Made by a program: the position numbers and the translations under genes
Shown: piece by piece, positions 10,836-20,135 of the stretch
How positions within the stretch are numbered: the first letter of the stretch is position 1
Layout: each line of letters opens with the position of its first letter
The notes under the pieces: generated by a model
Told to the model about the DNA's origin: nothing
The model's database searches: none
What the model saw: only the letters and a program-made list of their open reading frames with translations
DNA from: Anderseniella sp964390445
Lineage (GTDB): Bacteria; Pseudomonadota; Alphaproteobacteria; Rhizobiales; Aestuariivirgaceae
Assembly: GCA_964390445.1 (NCBI GenBank)
Contig: CAYMJJ010000002.1
Location: 1-64,000, forward strand
Direction: 5' to 3'
Length of the DNA: 64,000 nucleotides

Positions 10836-11540
10836 ATGTGCGGTCTGTACAGTTTTCGCAAGTCGCCCGAGGAAGTGCGCGCGATGTTCGGCTATCCCGA
10901 GCAGCCAAACTTCCCGCCACGGCTCCATGTTGCTCCCGGTCAGCCTATCGCCATCGTGCGCGGCGAACAGGACAATCGCCATTTTGCGCTGGTGCGCTGG
11001 GGGTTCGTGCCGTCTTGGTCGAAGGAACTGAAGCCCGGAAGACCGCTGATCAATGCCCGCTCGGAAACGGTGTTTGAAAAGCCCTCGTTCCGCCATGCCA
11101 TCCGCCGCCGCCGGTGTCTCATTCCCGCTGATGGCTTCTACGAATGGAAAGGCGATATGCCGGGCGCCAAGCAGCCGTTTCACATCACGCGCCCCGGCGA
11201 TGAGCTGTTTGCCTTCGGTGGCATCTGGGAACACTGGATGGCGCCGGACGGGTCGGAGCTCGAAAGTGCGGCCATGCTGACGACCGCGCCCAACGTAATG
11301 ATGGAGCAGATCCACAATCGCATGCCGGTGGTGATCGAACCGCACGATTACAGCCGCTGGCTGGATCATTCGCGCCCTGACGGCAAATCGGTGGTGGAGC
11401 TGATGAAACCGGTGCGCGACGAGTTTTTCATCGCCCGTGAGACGCAAATGCCACGCCCGCAACGCAGGAAGGTTGAACCGTCCAGGCAATCTGAAGTCAA
11501 GCCGGAGCCGAAAGCGGACGATCAGCTCAAGCTGCTCTGA
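10836..11540 (+). CDS. SRAP family protein (SOS response-associated peptidase, YedK-like)
   Basis: A 234-aa homologue of YedK/HMCES, which covalently traps abasic sites in single-stranded DNA. The start must be the ATG at 10836, because Cys2 (MCGLYSF) becomes the N-terminal catalytic residue after Met removal. Other active-site positions are present: Asn in RPLINARSET, Glu in GFYEWKG, and His in IHNRMPV. It ends directly against the convergent GNAT gene with no spacer. Confidence 0.95.
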   Translation: MCGLYSFRKSPEEVRAMFGYPEQPNFPPRLHVAPGQPIAIVRGEQDNRHFALVRWGFVPSWSKELKPGRPLINARSETVFEKPSFRHAIRRRRCLIPADGFYEWKGDMPGAKQPFHITRPGDELFAFGGIWEHWMAPDGSELESAAMLTTAPNVMMEQIHNRMPVVIEPHDYSRWLDHSRPDGKSVVELMKPVRDEFFIARETQMPRPQRRKVEPSRQSEVKPEPKADDQLKLL

Positions 11541-11966
11541 TCACTCTTCAAGCAGCTTTCGCGCCATGCACAGGCGCGGCTCGACCTCGTAGCCAAGGCT
11601 CTCATAGAAGCCGCGGACGGCCTCGTTTTCGGCGCGCACCAGAAGGTTCAGCTTCCACACGCCGCGTTGCTTGAGCCAGTGTTCAGCCGCGCGCATGGTG
11701 GCCTTGCCCAATCCCTTGCGCTGGTAATGCGGGTGCGTAGCGACATAGTAAACGATGCCGCGATGACCATCATGACCCACCATGACCGAAGCAATGACGG
11801 TGTCGCCGTCGCGGGTGACCAAAACGTCCGAGGCCGGGCCGGAGCGGGCAAAGGCGATGTCCCTCGCCGGGTCGTTCCACGGCCGCACCAGGTCACACGC
11901 CGTCCATAGTGCAATCAGGCCGGCGACGTCTTCGTCGCGGGCCGAGGTGTATTCAAGGCTTGCCAT
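11541..11966 (-). CDS. GNAT family N-acetyltransferase, YpeA-like
   Basis: A 141-aa acetyl-CoA-dependent acyltransferase. The CoA-binding loop HPHYQRKGLGKATMRAAE follows the usual beta strand VYYVATHP, and the C-terminal NEAVRGFYESLGYE motif is typical. It resembles the E. coli YpeA subgroup in length and order of motifs; the acceptor is unknown. It is followed on the same strand, with a 1-nt gap, by the FAD-linked dehydrogenase upstream, which suggests co-transcription. Confidence 0.88.
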   Translation of the reverse strand: MASLEYTSARDEDVAGLIALWTACDLVRPWNDPARDIAFARSGPASDVLVTRDGDTVIASVMVGHDGHRGIVYYVATHPHYQRKGLGKATMRAAEHWLKQRGVWKLNLLVRAENEAVRGFYESLGYEVEPRLCMARKLLEE

Positions 11967-11967
11967 G

Positions 11968-13380
11968 CTACAGCACCTTGCCGGGGTTCATGATGCCGTT
12001 GGGGTCGAGCAACTGCTTGATCGAGCGCATCATGGCCAGTTCGACCGGTTGCTTGGTGGCGGCAAGTTCATCGCGCTTCAAGGTGCCGATGCCGTGCTCT
12101 GCGCTGATTGATCCGCCCATCTTGCGCACGATGGCATGAACGGCGGCGGCGACTTCTTCCCAGTGCGCCAGGAAGGCGTGCCTGTCGGCACCGGCGGGCT
12201 GGGAAATGTTGAAGTGGATGTTGCCGTCGCCGATGTGGCCAAACGGCACCGGGCGGCAACCGGGGATCATGTGCCGGACCTTGCTGGTAGCGGCCTCGAG
12301 GAACGCCGGCACCCTTGATACGGGCACGGAGATGTCGTGCTTGATCGAGCCGCCTTCCAGCCGCTGCACCTCCGACATCATCTCGCGCAGCCGCCACAGG
12401 TCAGCCGCCTGCTGGCCGCTGGCGGCGATTGTCGCATCAGTCACCAGCCCTTCTTCCAGCGCGACGGCGAGAATGGTAGCGGCCAACTCTTCCATCTCCG
12501 GTGCGCCTGCAAACCCGGCAAGTTCAAACAGCACGTACCAGTCGGACGGGGCGTCCAGCGGGTCGCGGCAGCCGGCGTGCGCGATGACCATGTCGATGCC
12601 GGAGCGCGGCATGATTTCAAAGGCGACGATGGCCTGGCCGCTCATTCGCCTGACCAGCGACAACAGCCCCATTGCGTCGTCAGGCGAGTTGACCGAGGCA
12701 AACACCGTGGCGCGATCAACCGGTTTCGGGGCAAGCTTCATGGCGGCGGCGGTGATGATGCCGAGGGTACCTTCTGCCCCGATGAACAGGTGCTTCAGGT
12801 CGTAGCCGGTGTTGTCCTTGCGAAGGGTCTTCAACCCGTTCCACACCTCGCCAGACGGCAGCACCACCTCAAGGCCGAGGCACAGGTCGCGGGTGTTGCC
12901 ATAGGCCATGACGTTGATGCCGCCGGCGTTGGTGGACAGGTTGCCGCCCACCTGCGCCGTTCCTTGCGAGGCAATCCACAGGGGAAACAGCAGATCCTTG
13001 CGCGCTGCCGCTTCCTGGGCGTGTTGCAGGGTGACGCCCGCCTCCAGGGTGATGACGGCGTCGGCCTCGTCGAGATGACGGATGCGGTTCATCCGGGTGA
13101 GCGAGACGACCACCTCCGGCCCCAGTGGAATCTGCCCGCCGACCAGCCCGGTGTTGCCGCCTTGCGGCACGATGGGCGTGCCGGTTTCATTGGCAAGCTT
13201 CAAGATGGCAGCGACTTCATCCGTCGAGCCTGGCTTCAGCACCAGTCGCGACGCGCCTTTGAACTTGCCCCGCGGTTCAACAAGGTGGGGCGCAATGTCA
13301 GCGGTGCCGGTCAGGGCGTTGTGGGCACCGACGATGGCAGTGAAGCGGGCGATGAGTTCGGGGTCGAGCATGATGGTCAC
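11968..13380 (-). CDS. FAD-linked 2-hydroxyacid dehydrogenase (GlcD / D-2-hydroxyglutarate dehydrogenase family)
   Basis: A 470-aa flavoprotein oxidising a D-2-hydroxy acid (glycolate, D-lactate or D-2-hydroxyglutarate). The FAD_binding_4 domain shows IVPQGGNTGLVGG near residue 68 and GTAQVGGNLSTNAGG near residue 137. The C-terminal FAD-oxidase domain ends with the metal-site region SAEHGIGTLKRDEL. The exact substrate cannot be read from sequence. The frame begins at GTG 13380, with an ATG three codons later at 13371; neither has a strong ribosome-binding site. It is transcribed with the GNAT gene. Confidence 0.9.
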   Translation of the reverse strand: MTIMLDPELIARFTAIVGAHNALTGTADIAPHLVEPRGKFKGASRLVLKPGSTDEVAAILKLANETGTPIVPQGGNTGLVGGQIPLGPEVVVSLTRMNRIRHLDEADAVITLEAGVTLQHAQEAAARKDLLFPLWIASQGTAQVGGNLSTNAGGINVMAYGNTRDLCLGLEVVLPSGEVWNGLKTLRKDNTGYDLKHLFIGAEGTLGIITAAAMKLAPKPVDRATVFASVNSPDDAMGLLSLVRRMSGQAIVAFEIMPRSGIDMVIAHAGCRDPLDAPSDWYVLFELAGFAGAPEMEELAATILAVALEEGLVTDATIAASGQQAADLWRLREMMSEVQRLEGGSIKHDISVPVSRVPAFLEAATSKVRHMIPGCRPVPFGHIGDGNIHFNISQPAGADRHAFLAHWEEVAAAVHAIVRKMGGSISAEHGIGTLKRDELAATKQPVELAMMRSIKQLLDPNGIMNPGKVL

Positions 13381-13404
13381 GATAGAGTTGCTGATCTGCC
13401 ACGT

Positions 13405-14334
13405 CTAGCGCGGCGCGGCTGCGCGCGTCAGCCTGTCGTTGATCGCCGCGCCCAGGCCTTCGTGCGGGATCGGCGCCACGGCGATGGTGGCGGCACCGGT
13501 GGCATCAAGCGCGTGCAACATGGCGAACAGGTTGGCGGCGGCCTCGGCCATGTCCCCCGTGGGTGACAGGTTCAGCGTGCCATTAATGTCACCGAAACCG
13601 AGCATCACCTCGCCATCGCTGGCAGATCTAGCCTCAGGGCGCACGCGCGCACGCGGCGCATAATGGCTTTCCATCTGGCCGGGGGCCACCGGCGCTGTGT
13701 CGCCGCCAGCCTCTACCAGCACGGGCTTGCCCAGCACCGCCTCGACCTGTTCACGCGACACGCCGCCGGGCCGCAGCAACACCGGCGTACGCCCAAGGCA
13801 CGACACTATGGTGGACTCAAGCCCCACCTCGCAGGTTCCCATGTCCAGCACGCCCCAGATGCGGCCGTCCAGCCCGGCCATGACATGCTCGGGCCGGGTG
13901 GGCGAAATCTGTCCCGACCGGTTGGCGGACGGTGCGGCCACCGGCACGCCTGCCGCTTGCAGCAGCTTGCGCGCCCCGGCATGGCCCGGCACCCGGATCG
14001 CGATGGATGAAAGCCCCGCACTGACCAGTTCGCTCACCGGGCAGCCGGCGCTGCGCTCGACCACCAGCGTGAACGGTCCCGGCCAAAGCGCATCAGCCAG
14101 CACCAGCGCATCATCGCTGAAGCGGCCAAGCGCAAACGCCGCCTCGAGCGTTGGCACATGCACGATCAGCGGGTTGAAGCTGGGCCGGCCCTTGGCCTCG
14201 TAGATGCCGGCCACTGCCTTGCCGTTGGTGGCATCCGCGCCGAGGCCGTAGACGGTCTCGGTGGCAAACGCAACCAGTTCACCTCGCCTGAGTGCGGCGG
14301 CGGCCATTGCAATGTCTGTGGTGACGATGGTCAT
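13405..14334 (-). CDS. L-threonylcarbamoyladenylate synthase (Sua5/YrdC/YwlC)
   Basis: A 309-aa enzyme making the threonylcarbamoyl-AMP used for the t6A37 modification of ANN-decoding tRNAs. The N-terminal YrdC domain has ETVYGLGADATNGKAV and KGRPSFNPLIVH. The C-terminal Sua5 domain starts at about residue 215, and the linker PVAPGQMESHYAPRARV is characteristic of the long Sua5 form. The length fits Sua5 rather than the single-domain TsaC. The gene is divergent from the neighbouring methyltransferase. Confidence 0.95.
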   Translation of the reverse strand: MTIVTTDIAMAAAALRRGELVAFATETVYGLGADATNGKAVAGIYEAKGRPSFNPLIVHVPTLEAAFALGRFSDDALVLADALWPGPFTLVVERSAGCPVSELVSAGLSSIAIRVPGHAGARKLLQAAGVPVAAPSANRSGQISPTRPEHVMAGLDGRIWGVLDMGTCEVGLESTIVSCLGRTPVLLRPGGVSREQVEAVLGKPVLVEAGGDTAPVAPGQMESHYAPRARVRPEARSASDGEVMLGFGDINGTLNLSPTGDMAEAAANLFAMLHALDATGAATIAVAPIPHEGLGAAINDRLTRAAAPR

Positions 14335-14432
14335 TTCGGAATGCTAGAAGGTTTGTCCGGTTGCAGGCTGTGCGCGTTCATTGCCGTGATAGCATCGCTC
14401 GCGTCAAGGAGATCAACGGGGCGGCTGCTCCA

Positions 14433-15179
14433 GTGACCACGCTCTATGACTGCATTGGCGCTACCTATGCGCGCCACCGCCGCCCGTACCCGAGGATTGC
14501 CGCGATCATCCACGCCGAGCTGGCGGGCGCGCAAAGCGTGCTGAACGTTGGCGCCGGGACGGGGTCCTATGAACCGTCCGGCATACCGGTGACGGCGGTG
14601 GAACCATCGGCCGAGATGAACCGGCAACGGCCACCCGGCCCTGCAACCATCGTTCAGGCGCGCGCGGAAGAGCTGCCGTTTTCAGACCAGTCGTTCGACG
14701 CCAGCATGGCCATCCTGACCGTGCATCACTGGACTGATGCCGGACAGGGCCTGCGCGAGCTCAGGCGCGTCACACGCGGCAAGATCGTTATCCTGACGTT
14801 TGATCCCGACGACACCAGCTTCTGGCTGCTCGACTACCTTCCCGCGCTGGCCGAGCTGGACCGCCAGTACATGCCGCGCCTTGCACAATTTCAGGCGGTG
14901 CTTGGCGCGGTCCAGACTGTGCGCGTGCCCATCCCGCATGACTGCATCGACGGCCTGCTGTGTGCCTACTGGCGCAGGCCCTCGGACTATCTTGACCCGG
15001 ACGTTCGCAAGGCGATGTCGTCTTTTTCGAAGGTGTCAGGCGTCGAGGCCGCGATGATCAGGCTTGAGGCTGATATCGCCAGCGGCGATTGGGCGCGCAA
15101 GAACGCACATCTGCTGGAGATGGACGCCTGCGACATGGGCTGTCACCTTGTTGTGTCGGACGCCGCTGACCGGTCCTGA
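14433..15179 (+). CDS. Class I SAM-dependent methyltransferase
   Basis: A putative small-molecule methyltransferase of about 248 aa. Motif I is SVLNVGAGTGSYEP, the acidic strand VTAVEPSAEM follows, and motif III/IV is DASMAILTVHHWTD. The start is uncertain. The frame opens at TTG 14361, but similarity to methyltransferase-11 proteins begins at VTTLYDCIGATYARHRRPYP, so the GTG at 14433 is preferred. The substrate is unknown. Confidence 0.8.
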   Translation: MTTLYDCIGATYARHRRPYPRIAAIIHAELAGAQSVLNVGAGTGSYEPSGIPVTAVEPSAEMNRQRPPGPATIVQARAEELPFSDQSFDASMAILTVHHWTDAGQGLRELRRVTRGKIVILTFDPDDTSFWLLDYLPALAELDRQYMPRLAQFQAVLGAVQTVRVPIPHDCIDGLLCAYWRRPSDYLDPDVRKAMSSFSKVSGVEAAMIRLEADIASGDWARKNAHLLEMDACDMGCHLVVSDAADRS

Positions 15180-15189
15180 CAACTTCGCC

Positions 15190-16173
15190 TCAGGCGACGG
15201 CGTGGGCCTCGCCGTCTTCCTCGCTGCTGCGGTGCGAGGTCAGGCCCGAGGCCACCACGCAAAGCGATGAAACGTCCTCGCCACGATCCTGCCGGATGAC
15301 GCCGGCCTGGATCTCGACCGAGGCAAACCCCGCATCGCGCAGCAGGTCCGCGACATAGCCCTGCGAGTGGGCGAAGCGGCGGCTTTCGCGCAGTTCGACC
15401 GGGTTTGTGCCTGCTTCGACGGTGAACGCCAGATGCCCTGCCGGACGCAGTGAGCCGGCGCACCAGGCCACCACCCGCTCCAATGCGCCGAGATAGATGA
15501 ACACGTCAGCCGCCACGATGAGATCGTGCAAACGCCCGTTCACCGCCAGGTGCGCTATGTCATGCTTTTCCAGCACGTCATAAACCTGCTTGGACCGCGC
15601 CTGGCTCAACATGCCGGCAGAGATGTCGTAGCCCGTCAGCCGTTCGCAATGCGGCCGCAGCACCTCGCCCATCAGGCCGGTGCCGCAACCGAGGTCCAAC
15701 GCGCTGCCAGCGCGCTGAAAGCCCGACGCCAGCAGGGCCTGCAGGATCATCTGGGGCCCGCGATAGTTGAGCTTGCCGACCAGTGAACGCTCGAAGTCCT
15801 GCGCATACTGGTCGAACAGGGTTTCCACGAATGCCGCCGGCATGGATTCCTGCACAGGCGTTGCCCGCAACAGGTCGCGCTTCAGTCCTGCGCCCAGCGG
15901 ATCTGCCGGGTCATGCGCCACGGCCATTTCAAAGGCATTGCCCGCCGCCTCGCGCTGGCCAGCCTTCTCCAGCATTTCGCCGAGCCGGAACCATCCGGCG
16001 GCCCAGCCCCGGTCAAGTTCGAGCGCGCCGGTCATCACCTCGATGGCGGCATCAAGATCGCCCGCCTGGGCCAGTGCTTCGGCATACATCGCGCGCCGGT
16101 CCGCCCTGGGATCGGCAGAGGGAAAGGGTATCGCAGCCAAGGTCGGTGTACTCGGGGTAGCCTTGCCGTGCAT
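15190..16173 (-). CDS. TPR-methyltransferase fusion
   Basis: A 327-aa protein with two parts. Residues about 28-95 form two tetratricopeptide repeats (YAEALAQAGDLDAAIEVMTG and WFRLGEMLEKAGQREAAGNA). Residues about 125-300 form a class I methyltransferase with motif I SALDLGCGTGLMGEVL and post-I TGYDISAGML. This architecture is the predicted TPR-containing methyltransferase group, whose substrate is not established. It is convergent with the methyltransferase at 14433-15179. Some 190 bp without a gene separate it from the divergent deacetylase-fold gene, and I see nothing specific in that spacer. Confidence 0.88.
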   Translation of the reverse strand: MHGKATPSTPTLAAIPFPSADPRADRRAMYAEALAQAGDLDAAIEVMTGALELDRGWAAGWFRLGEMLEKAGQREAAGNAFEMAVAHDPADPLGAGLKRDLLRATPVQESMPAAFVETLFDQYAQDFERSLVGKLNYRGPQMILQALLASGFQRAGSALDLGCGTGLMGEVLRPHCERLTGYDISAGMLSQARSKQVYDVLEKHDIAHLAVNGRLHDLIVAADVFIYLGALERVVAWCAGSLRPAGHLAFTVEAGTNPVELRESRRFAHSQGYVADLLRDAGFASVEIQAGVIRQDRGEDVSSLCVVASGLTSHRSSEEDGEAHAVA

Positions 16174-16365
16174 CGCAGCCGGACTGGGGCAGCGGCACGC
16201 AAGGTGGAAAACGCTCGAAACGGCAAGCGTCGTGAGCCATTAGAGCGCGGCCCCGGTCGCTGTCAACGGGTGTTGCGCTGCGCGCCGTTTCGGCTTGGCC
16301 CTTGATTACGGCAGGTGAATCCGCCCACTATCGCGCAACACCAGCCGTTTTCCCACGGAGAATTG

Positions 16366-17337
16366 ATGAGTACGCTTTTGCTGCACCACGACGTGTTCAC
16401 CGAACATGCGCCACCTGACGGCCACCCTGAACGGCCTGATCGCATGCGCGCGGTGGAGCGCATCCTGTCGCATCCGCATTTTGATCTGCTGCGCCGGGAA
16501 GAAGCTCCGATGGGGACGCGTGATCACGCCTTGCTGGTGCATCCTGAAGATTATGTCCACCTGATCGAGCAGACCAGCCCAACCGACGGGCTCGTCTCGC
16601 TGGACCCGGACACATGGATGAATGCATCAAGTCTCGAAGCGGCTTACCGGGCCGTGGGCGCGGGCGTTCGCGCGGTCGATGCGGTGATGAATCTGGAAGT
16701 CAACAACGCGTTCTGCGCGGTGCGCCCGCCCGGACATCACGCTGAGGCCAGCCGGGCCATGGGCTTCTGCCTTTTCGGGTCGGTGGCGATTGCCGCCAAT
16801 TACGCCCGCGAGGCCTATGACCTGGACCGGGTGGCGGTGGTGGATTTCGATGTTCACCACGGCAACGGCACGCAGGATATCTTCTGGGCCGATGAAGACA
16901 TGTTCTTCGGCTCGACCCACCAGATGCCGCTGTTTCCGGGCTCGGGAGCCGTATCCGAAACCGGTGTCGGCAACATCTTCAATGCGCCGTTGAGTGCGGG
17001 CGACAACGGTGACGTGTTCCGCGATGCCATGCTGTCGCGGATATTCCCGGCGCTCGATGCATTCCAGCCGGACCTGATCCTGATCTCGGCTGGTTTCGAC
17101 GCGCACCAGCGCGATCCGCTCGGATCGCTCCAACTGACCGAGGAGGATTTCGCCTGGGTAACGTTGCGGCTGATGGACCTGGCCGGCAAGCACTGTGACG
17201 GGCGCATTGTATCGATGCTGGAAGGCGGCTATGACCTCGCTGGCCTGTCCGGCTCGGTAGGTGTGCACGTCAAGGCACTGATGCACGGGTCAGGCCAGCG
17301 CGCCATGGATGAAACCGGAGAAGCCAACGATGAGTGA
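16366..17337 (+). CDS. Histone deacetylase / acetylpolyamine amidohydrolase family protein
   Basis: A 323-aa zinc-dependent deacetylase-fold hydrolase; bacterial members deacetylate polyamines or other acylated amines. The active site is intact: RPPGHHAEASRAMGF (His-His pair), VDFDVHHGNGTQD (Asp and His zinc ligands) and SAGFDAHQRDPLG (second Asp). The start is the ATG at 16366, preceded by GGAG; upstream in-frame residues do not match the family. The stop overlaps the xseB start region, so the two genes are coupled. Confidence 0.93.
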   Translation: MSTLLLHHDVFTEHAPPDGHPERPDRMRAVERILSHPHFDLLRREEAPMGTRDHALLVHPEDYVHLIEQTSPTDGLVSLDPDTWMNASSLEAAYRAVGAGVRAVDAVMNLEVNNAFCAVRPPGHHAEASRAMGFCLFGSVAIAANYAREAYDLDRVAVVDFDVHHGNGTQDIFWADEDMFFGSTHQMPLFPGSGAVSETGVGNIFNAPLSAGDNGDVFRDAMLSRIFPALDAFQPDLILISAGFDAHQRDPLGSLQLTEEDFAWVTLRLMDLAGKHCDGRIVSMLEGGYDLAGLSGSVGVHVKALMHGSGQRAMDETGEANDE

Positions 17338-17578
17338 TGCGCCACAGGACATTTCGGCGATGACCTTCGAGGCCGCGCTGGCAGAGCTTGAAGCAATCGT
17401 CGAGAAGCTGGAGGCCGGCAAGGTCAGTCTTGAGGACTCGATTTCGATCTATGAGCGCGGCGAAAAGCTGAAAGCCCACTGCGACAGGCAACTCAAGGCC
17501 GCCGAGGCCCGCATCGAGAAGATCACGCTAAAGGCTGACGGGTCTGCCGGCGGCACCGAACCGCTCGACGTGGATTGA
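17330..17578 (+). CDS. xseB: Exodeoxyribonuclease VII small subunit
   Basis: The 82-aa small subunit of exonuclease VII, which with XseA degrades single-stranded DNA. The family core MTFEAALAELEAIVEKLEAG followed by KVSLEDSISIYERGEKL is unmistakable. The start ATG at 17330 (MSDAPQ) lies within the last codons of the deacetylase-fold gene. No xseA is visible in the window. The order deacetylase-xseB-tlyA suggests one operon. Confidence 0.97.
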   Translation: MSDAPQDISAMTFEAALAELEAIVEKLEAGKVSLEDSISIYERGEKLKAHCDRQLKAAEARIEKITLKADGSAGGTEPLDVD

Positions 17579-17587
17579 TCGCCACCC

Positions 17588-18337
17588 ATGAGCAGCGAGT
17601 CGAAACAACGACTCGATCAGGCGCTTGTGACGCGCGGACTTTCGCCCAGCCGCGCCCGTTCCAAAGACCTCATTGATCGAGGGTTTGTATCTGTAAACGA
17701 TACAGTTTCTCGCAAGGTTGCTCAAATGGTTCAGGATTCGGACCATTTGGCGGTTTCTGATGCCGCAGGCGGTCATGTTTCTCGCGCCGCAGCAAAGCTC
17801 GTTGCGGCGCTCGACGGGTTTGGCATAGACGTTGCCGGCTGCGTATGCCTCGATATCGGGGCCTCGACCGGCGGCTTCACGCAGGTGCTGATGGAGCGCG
17901 GCGCAGAACATGTGATCGCCATCGATGTGGGCCGTAACCAGATGCACCCCGCCATTGCCGCACTGCCCGGCGTGACGGTGATCGAGGGGCTGAATGCCCG
18001 CGACCTTGACCTGTCGCACCTGGGCGGGGCCGCGCTGGAGGTGATCGTCAGTGATGTCAGCTTCATCTCGCTGAAGCTGGCCTTGCCCCGGGCCTTGCAC
18101 CTGGCATCGCCGGGTACTGTTCTGGTGGCGCTGATCAAGCCGCAATTCGAGGCGGGGCGAGACAACATCGGCAAGGGCGGCATCGTTCGCGACGAAGCCG
18201 TGCGCGAGCGGGTGTGTGAAGACATCCACACTTGGCTGGCGCAGGACATGGGCTGGCAGGTGCTGGGCCTGTTGCCCTCGCCGGTCACCGGCAGCGACGG
18301 CAACCAGGAATACCTGATTGCGGCGCGCAAGCCTTGA
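17588..18337 (+). CDS. tlyA: TlyA family rRNA 2'-O-methyltransferase (hemolysin A-like)
   Basis: A 249-aa RNA methyltransferase; TlyA modifies cytidine ribose 2'-OH in rRNA. The N-terminal S4 RNA-binding domain (RLDQALVTRGLSPSRARSKD and onward to about residue 60) precedes an FtsJ-type domain with SAM motif CLDIGASTGGFTQVL and IAIDVGRNQMH. The K-D-K-E positions typical of 2'-O-methyltransferases appear plausible (LIKPQFEAG). It starts 9 nt after xseB and is probably co-transcribed with it. Confidence 0.93.
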   Translation: MSSESKQRLDQALVTRGLSPSRARSKDLIDRGFVSVNDTVSRKVAQMVQDSDHLAVSDAAGGHVSRAAAKLVAALDGFGIDVAGCVCLDIGASTGGFTQVLMERGAEHVIAIDVGRNQMHPAIAALPGVTVIEGLNARDLDLSHLGGAALEVIVSDVSFISLKLALPRALHLASPGTVLVALIKPQFEAGRDNIGKGGIVRDEAVRERVCEDIHTWLAQDMGWQVLGLLPSPVTGSDGNQEYLIAARKP

Positions 18338-18368
18338 AACCTGTGCTCGCAAGGCGCATTTTGACACC

Positions 18369-19418
18369 ATGCTGAGTCCCATCGAAAAACTCTCCTATGC
18401 CGCCCGCCAGGGTGCCCGTGTTGCCTGGTATATGGGCCACGGCCTTGCCACCGGGCAGTTCCGCGAAACCAGGTCTGGCGTATCGGATGTCACCCGCGAA
18501 CGCCCGCGCCAGAAAGGCCCCGGCCTTGAACGGCTGATGCGCGACCTTGCTGCCTGCTTCCAGCGCGACCTCGACAACGCGGCAAAGGGCTACTATCCCC
18601 TGCCGCGCGATGCCGACGGGTCGCCATCGCGTCTGATCAAGACCTCGCGCGCCTTCATGGCGGATGTGCCCGTGGCGGCCGAGCGCAAGGCGCAAGGCAA
18701 GGGCACGGAAGTCTATTCGGCGGAAAAGGCGGATGAGTTGCCTGCCTATTTCCTGCAGAATTTCCACTATCAGACCGGTGGCTACCTGACCGAGGAGTCG
18801 GCCGAGATCTACGACATGCAGGTGGACGTGCTGTTTTCTGGCTCTACCAACGCCATGCGGCGGGAATGCCTGGTGCCGCTGGCCCAGTGGATGCAGGGCC
18901 GCGACCAGCGCAAGGTGCATCTGGCCGATATTGCCTGTGGCACGGGCCGGTTTGGACGCTTCGTGAAGCAGGCCTATCCGCGCATCAACCTGACCTTGTC
19001 GGACCTGTCAGACGCCTACCTGGCCGAAGCAAAACGCCACCTGTCCGACTATTCCGGAATCAGGTTTGAGGCCGCAAATGCGGAAAAACTGCCATTTGAA
19101 GACAGCAGCATCGACGTACTCACGGCGATCTTCCTGTTCCACGAGGTGCCGCCCAAGGTGCGCCGCATCATCGCGCGCGAGTGGGCTCGAGTGCTGAAAC
19201 CCGGTGGCCGGCTGATCTTCATGGACTCGCTGCAACTGGGCGACGTGGCAGGATACGACGGCATGTTGCAGTCGTTCCCGGTCAACTTCCATGAGCCGTA
19301 CTATGGGAGCTACATCAAGGAAGACCTGGGCCGGATTTTCACTGACGCTGGCCTGACCCATGTGGAAAGCCGTGCCGTTTTCCTGTCCAAGCTGGTGGTG
19401 TGCGACAAGCCGTCCTGA
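18369..19418 (+). CDS. Class I SAM-dependent methyltransferase, long N-terminal extension
   Basis: A 349-aa methyltransferase. The N-terminal 160 residues are rich in Arg/Ala and include a KLSYAARQGARVAWYMGHGL segment of unknown role. The catalytic domain carries LADIACGTGRFGRFV (motif I), LTLSDLSDAYL and LKPGGRLIFMDSLQLGD. It most resembles ubiquinone/menaquinone-type (UbiE-like) methyltransferases in motif order, but the substrate is unknown. The start is the ATG at 18369, 31 nt after tlyA. Confidence 0.85.
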   Translation: MLSPIEKLSYAARQGARVAWYMGHGLATGQFRETRSGVSDVTRERPRQKGPGLERLMRDLAACFQRDLDNAAKGYYPLPRDADGSPSRLIKTSRAFMADVPVAAERKAQGKGTEVYSAEKADELPAYFLQNFHYQTGGYLTEESAEIYDMQVDVLFSGSTNAMRRECLVPLAQWMQGRDQRKVHLADIACGTGRFGRFVKQAYPRINLTLSDLSDAYLAEAKRHLSDYSGIRFEAANAEKLPFEDSSIDVLTAIFLFHEVPPKVRRIIAREWARVLKPGGRLIFMDSLQLGDVAGYDGMLQSFPVNFHEPYYGSYIKEDLGRIFTDAGLTHVESRAVFLSKLVVCDKPS

Positions 19419-20135
19419 TCAGCAGTCCAACTGGTCTGCCAGTTCGGTGAAACTGCCTGCCATATGGGTCCATGCCCCTTCGCGTGGCGGGGCAGTGACG
19501 ACGCCGGGGCCAAACTCGTCAGGCCGCGCCACGTAAGCCGTCGCCAGGCCCAGTTCGGCAGCCGCTTCAAGATCATCCTGGTGGGCGGCGACCATCATGC
19601 ATTCTTCGGGTTTCAGCCCCAGCGCATCCGCTGAGCCAAGATAGGCCTGGGCGTCCGGCTTGTAGGCCTGGGCGACTTCCGCGCCAAGGATCACGTCCCA
19701 CGGCAGTCCGGCGCGCTTGGCCATGTTGGTGATCAGGGCAATATTGCCGTTCGAGCACGGCGCGATGATGAATTTCGACTTGAGCCGGGTCAGCCCGTCG
19801 ACTACGTCGGGCCACGGGTCCAACCGGTGCCATGCCGTGACAAGCCGGTGCCGGTCCTCGCCCGCGGGCGCGTCAAGGCCGTGACTGGCAAGACAGGCGA
19901 GCAGGTTTTCCTCGTGCAGGATGTCCAGTCGCACGAAACCTCTATTGCCCTCGCGGATTCTTTGCATCGCAGGTTGATACAATCCACGCCATTCATCAGC
20001 AATAGTAGCCCAATCTGCTGCAATATGGTGAGTTCTACCCCATGCAGCCAGTTCCCGGATGATCCCGGAGCGCCAGTCTACCACCGTGCCGAACACGTCG
20101 AACAGCAATGCCCTGATGGGGTATCCGGCTGTCAT
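19419..20135 (-). CDS. HAD superfamily hydrolase, type II haloacid dehalogenase-like
   Basis: A 238-aa HAD hydrolase. Motif I is LLFDVFGTVVDWRSG (Asp nucleophile), motif II is APCSNGN (Ser), motif III is around QAYKPDAQAY (Lys), and motif IV is MMVAAHQDDLEAA. This is the 2-haloacid dehalogenase subgroup, but many members act on other small acids or phosphates. Its start overlaps the aroC stop by 4 nt, so it is translationally coupled to chorismate synthase. Confidence 0.88.
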   Translation of the reverse strand: MTAGYPIRALLFDVFGTVVDWRSGIIRELAAWGRTHHIAADWATIADEWRGLYQPAMQRIREGNRGFVRLDILHEENLLACLASHGLDAPAGEDRHRLVTAWHRLDPWPDVVDGLTRLKSKFIIAPCSNGNIALITNMAKRAGLPWDVILGAEVAQAYKPDAQAYLGSADALGLKPEECMMVAAHQDDLEAAAELGLATAYVARPDEFGPGVVTAPPREGAWTHMAGSFTELADQLDC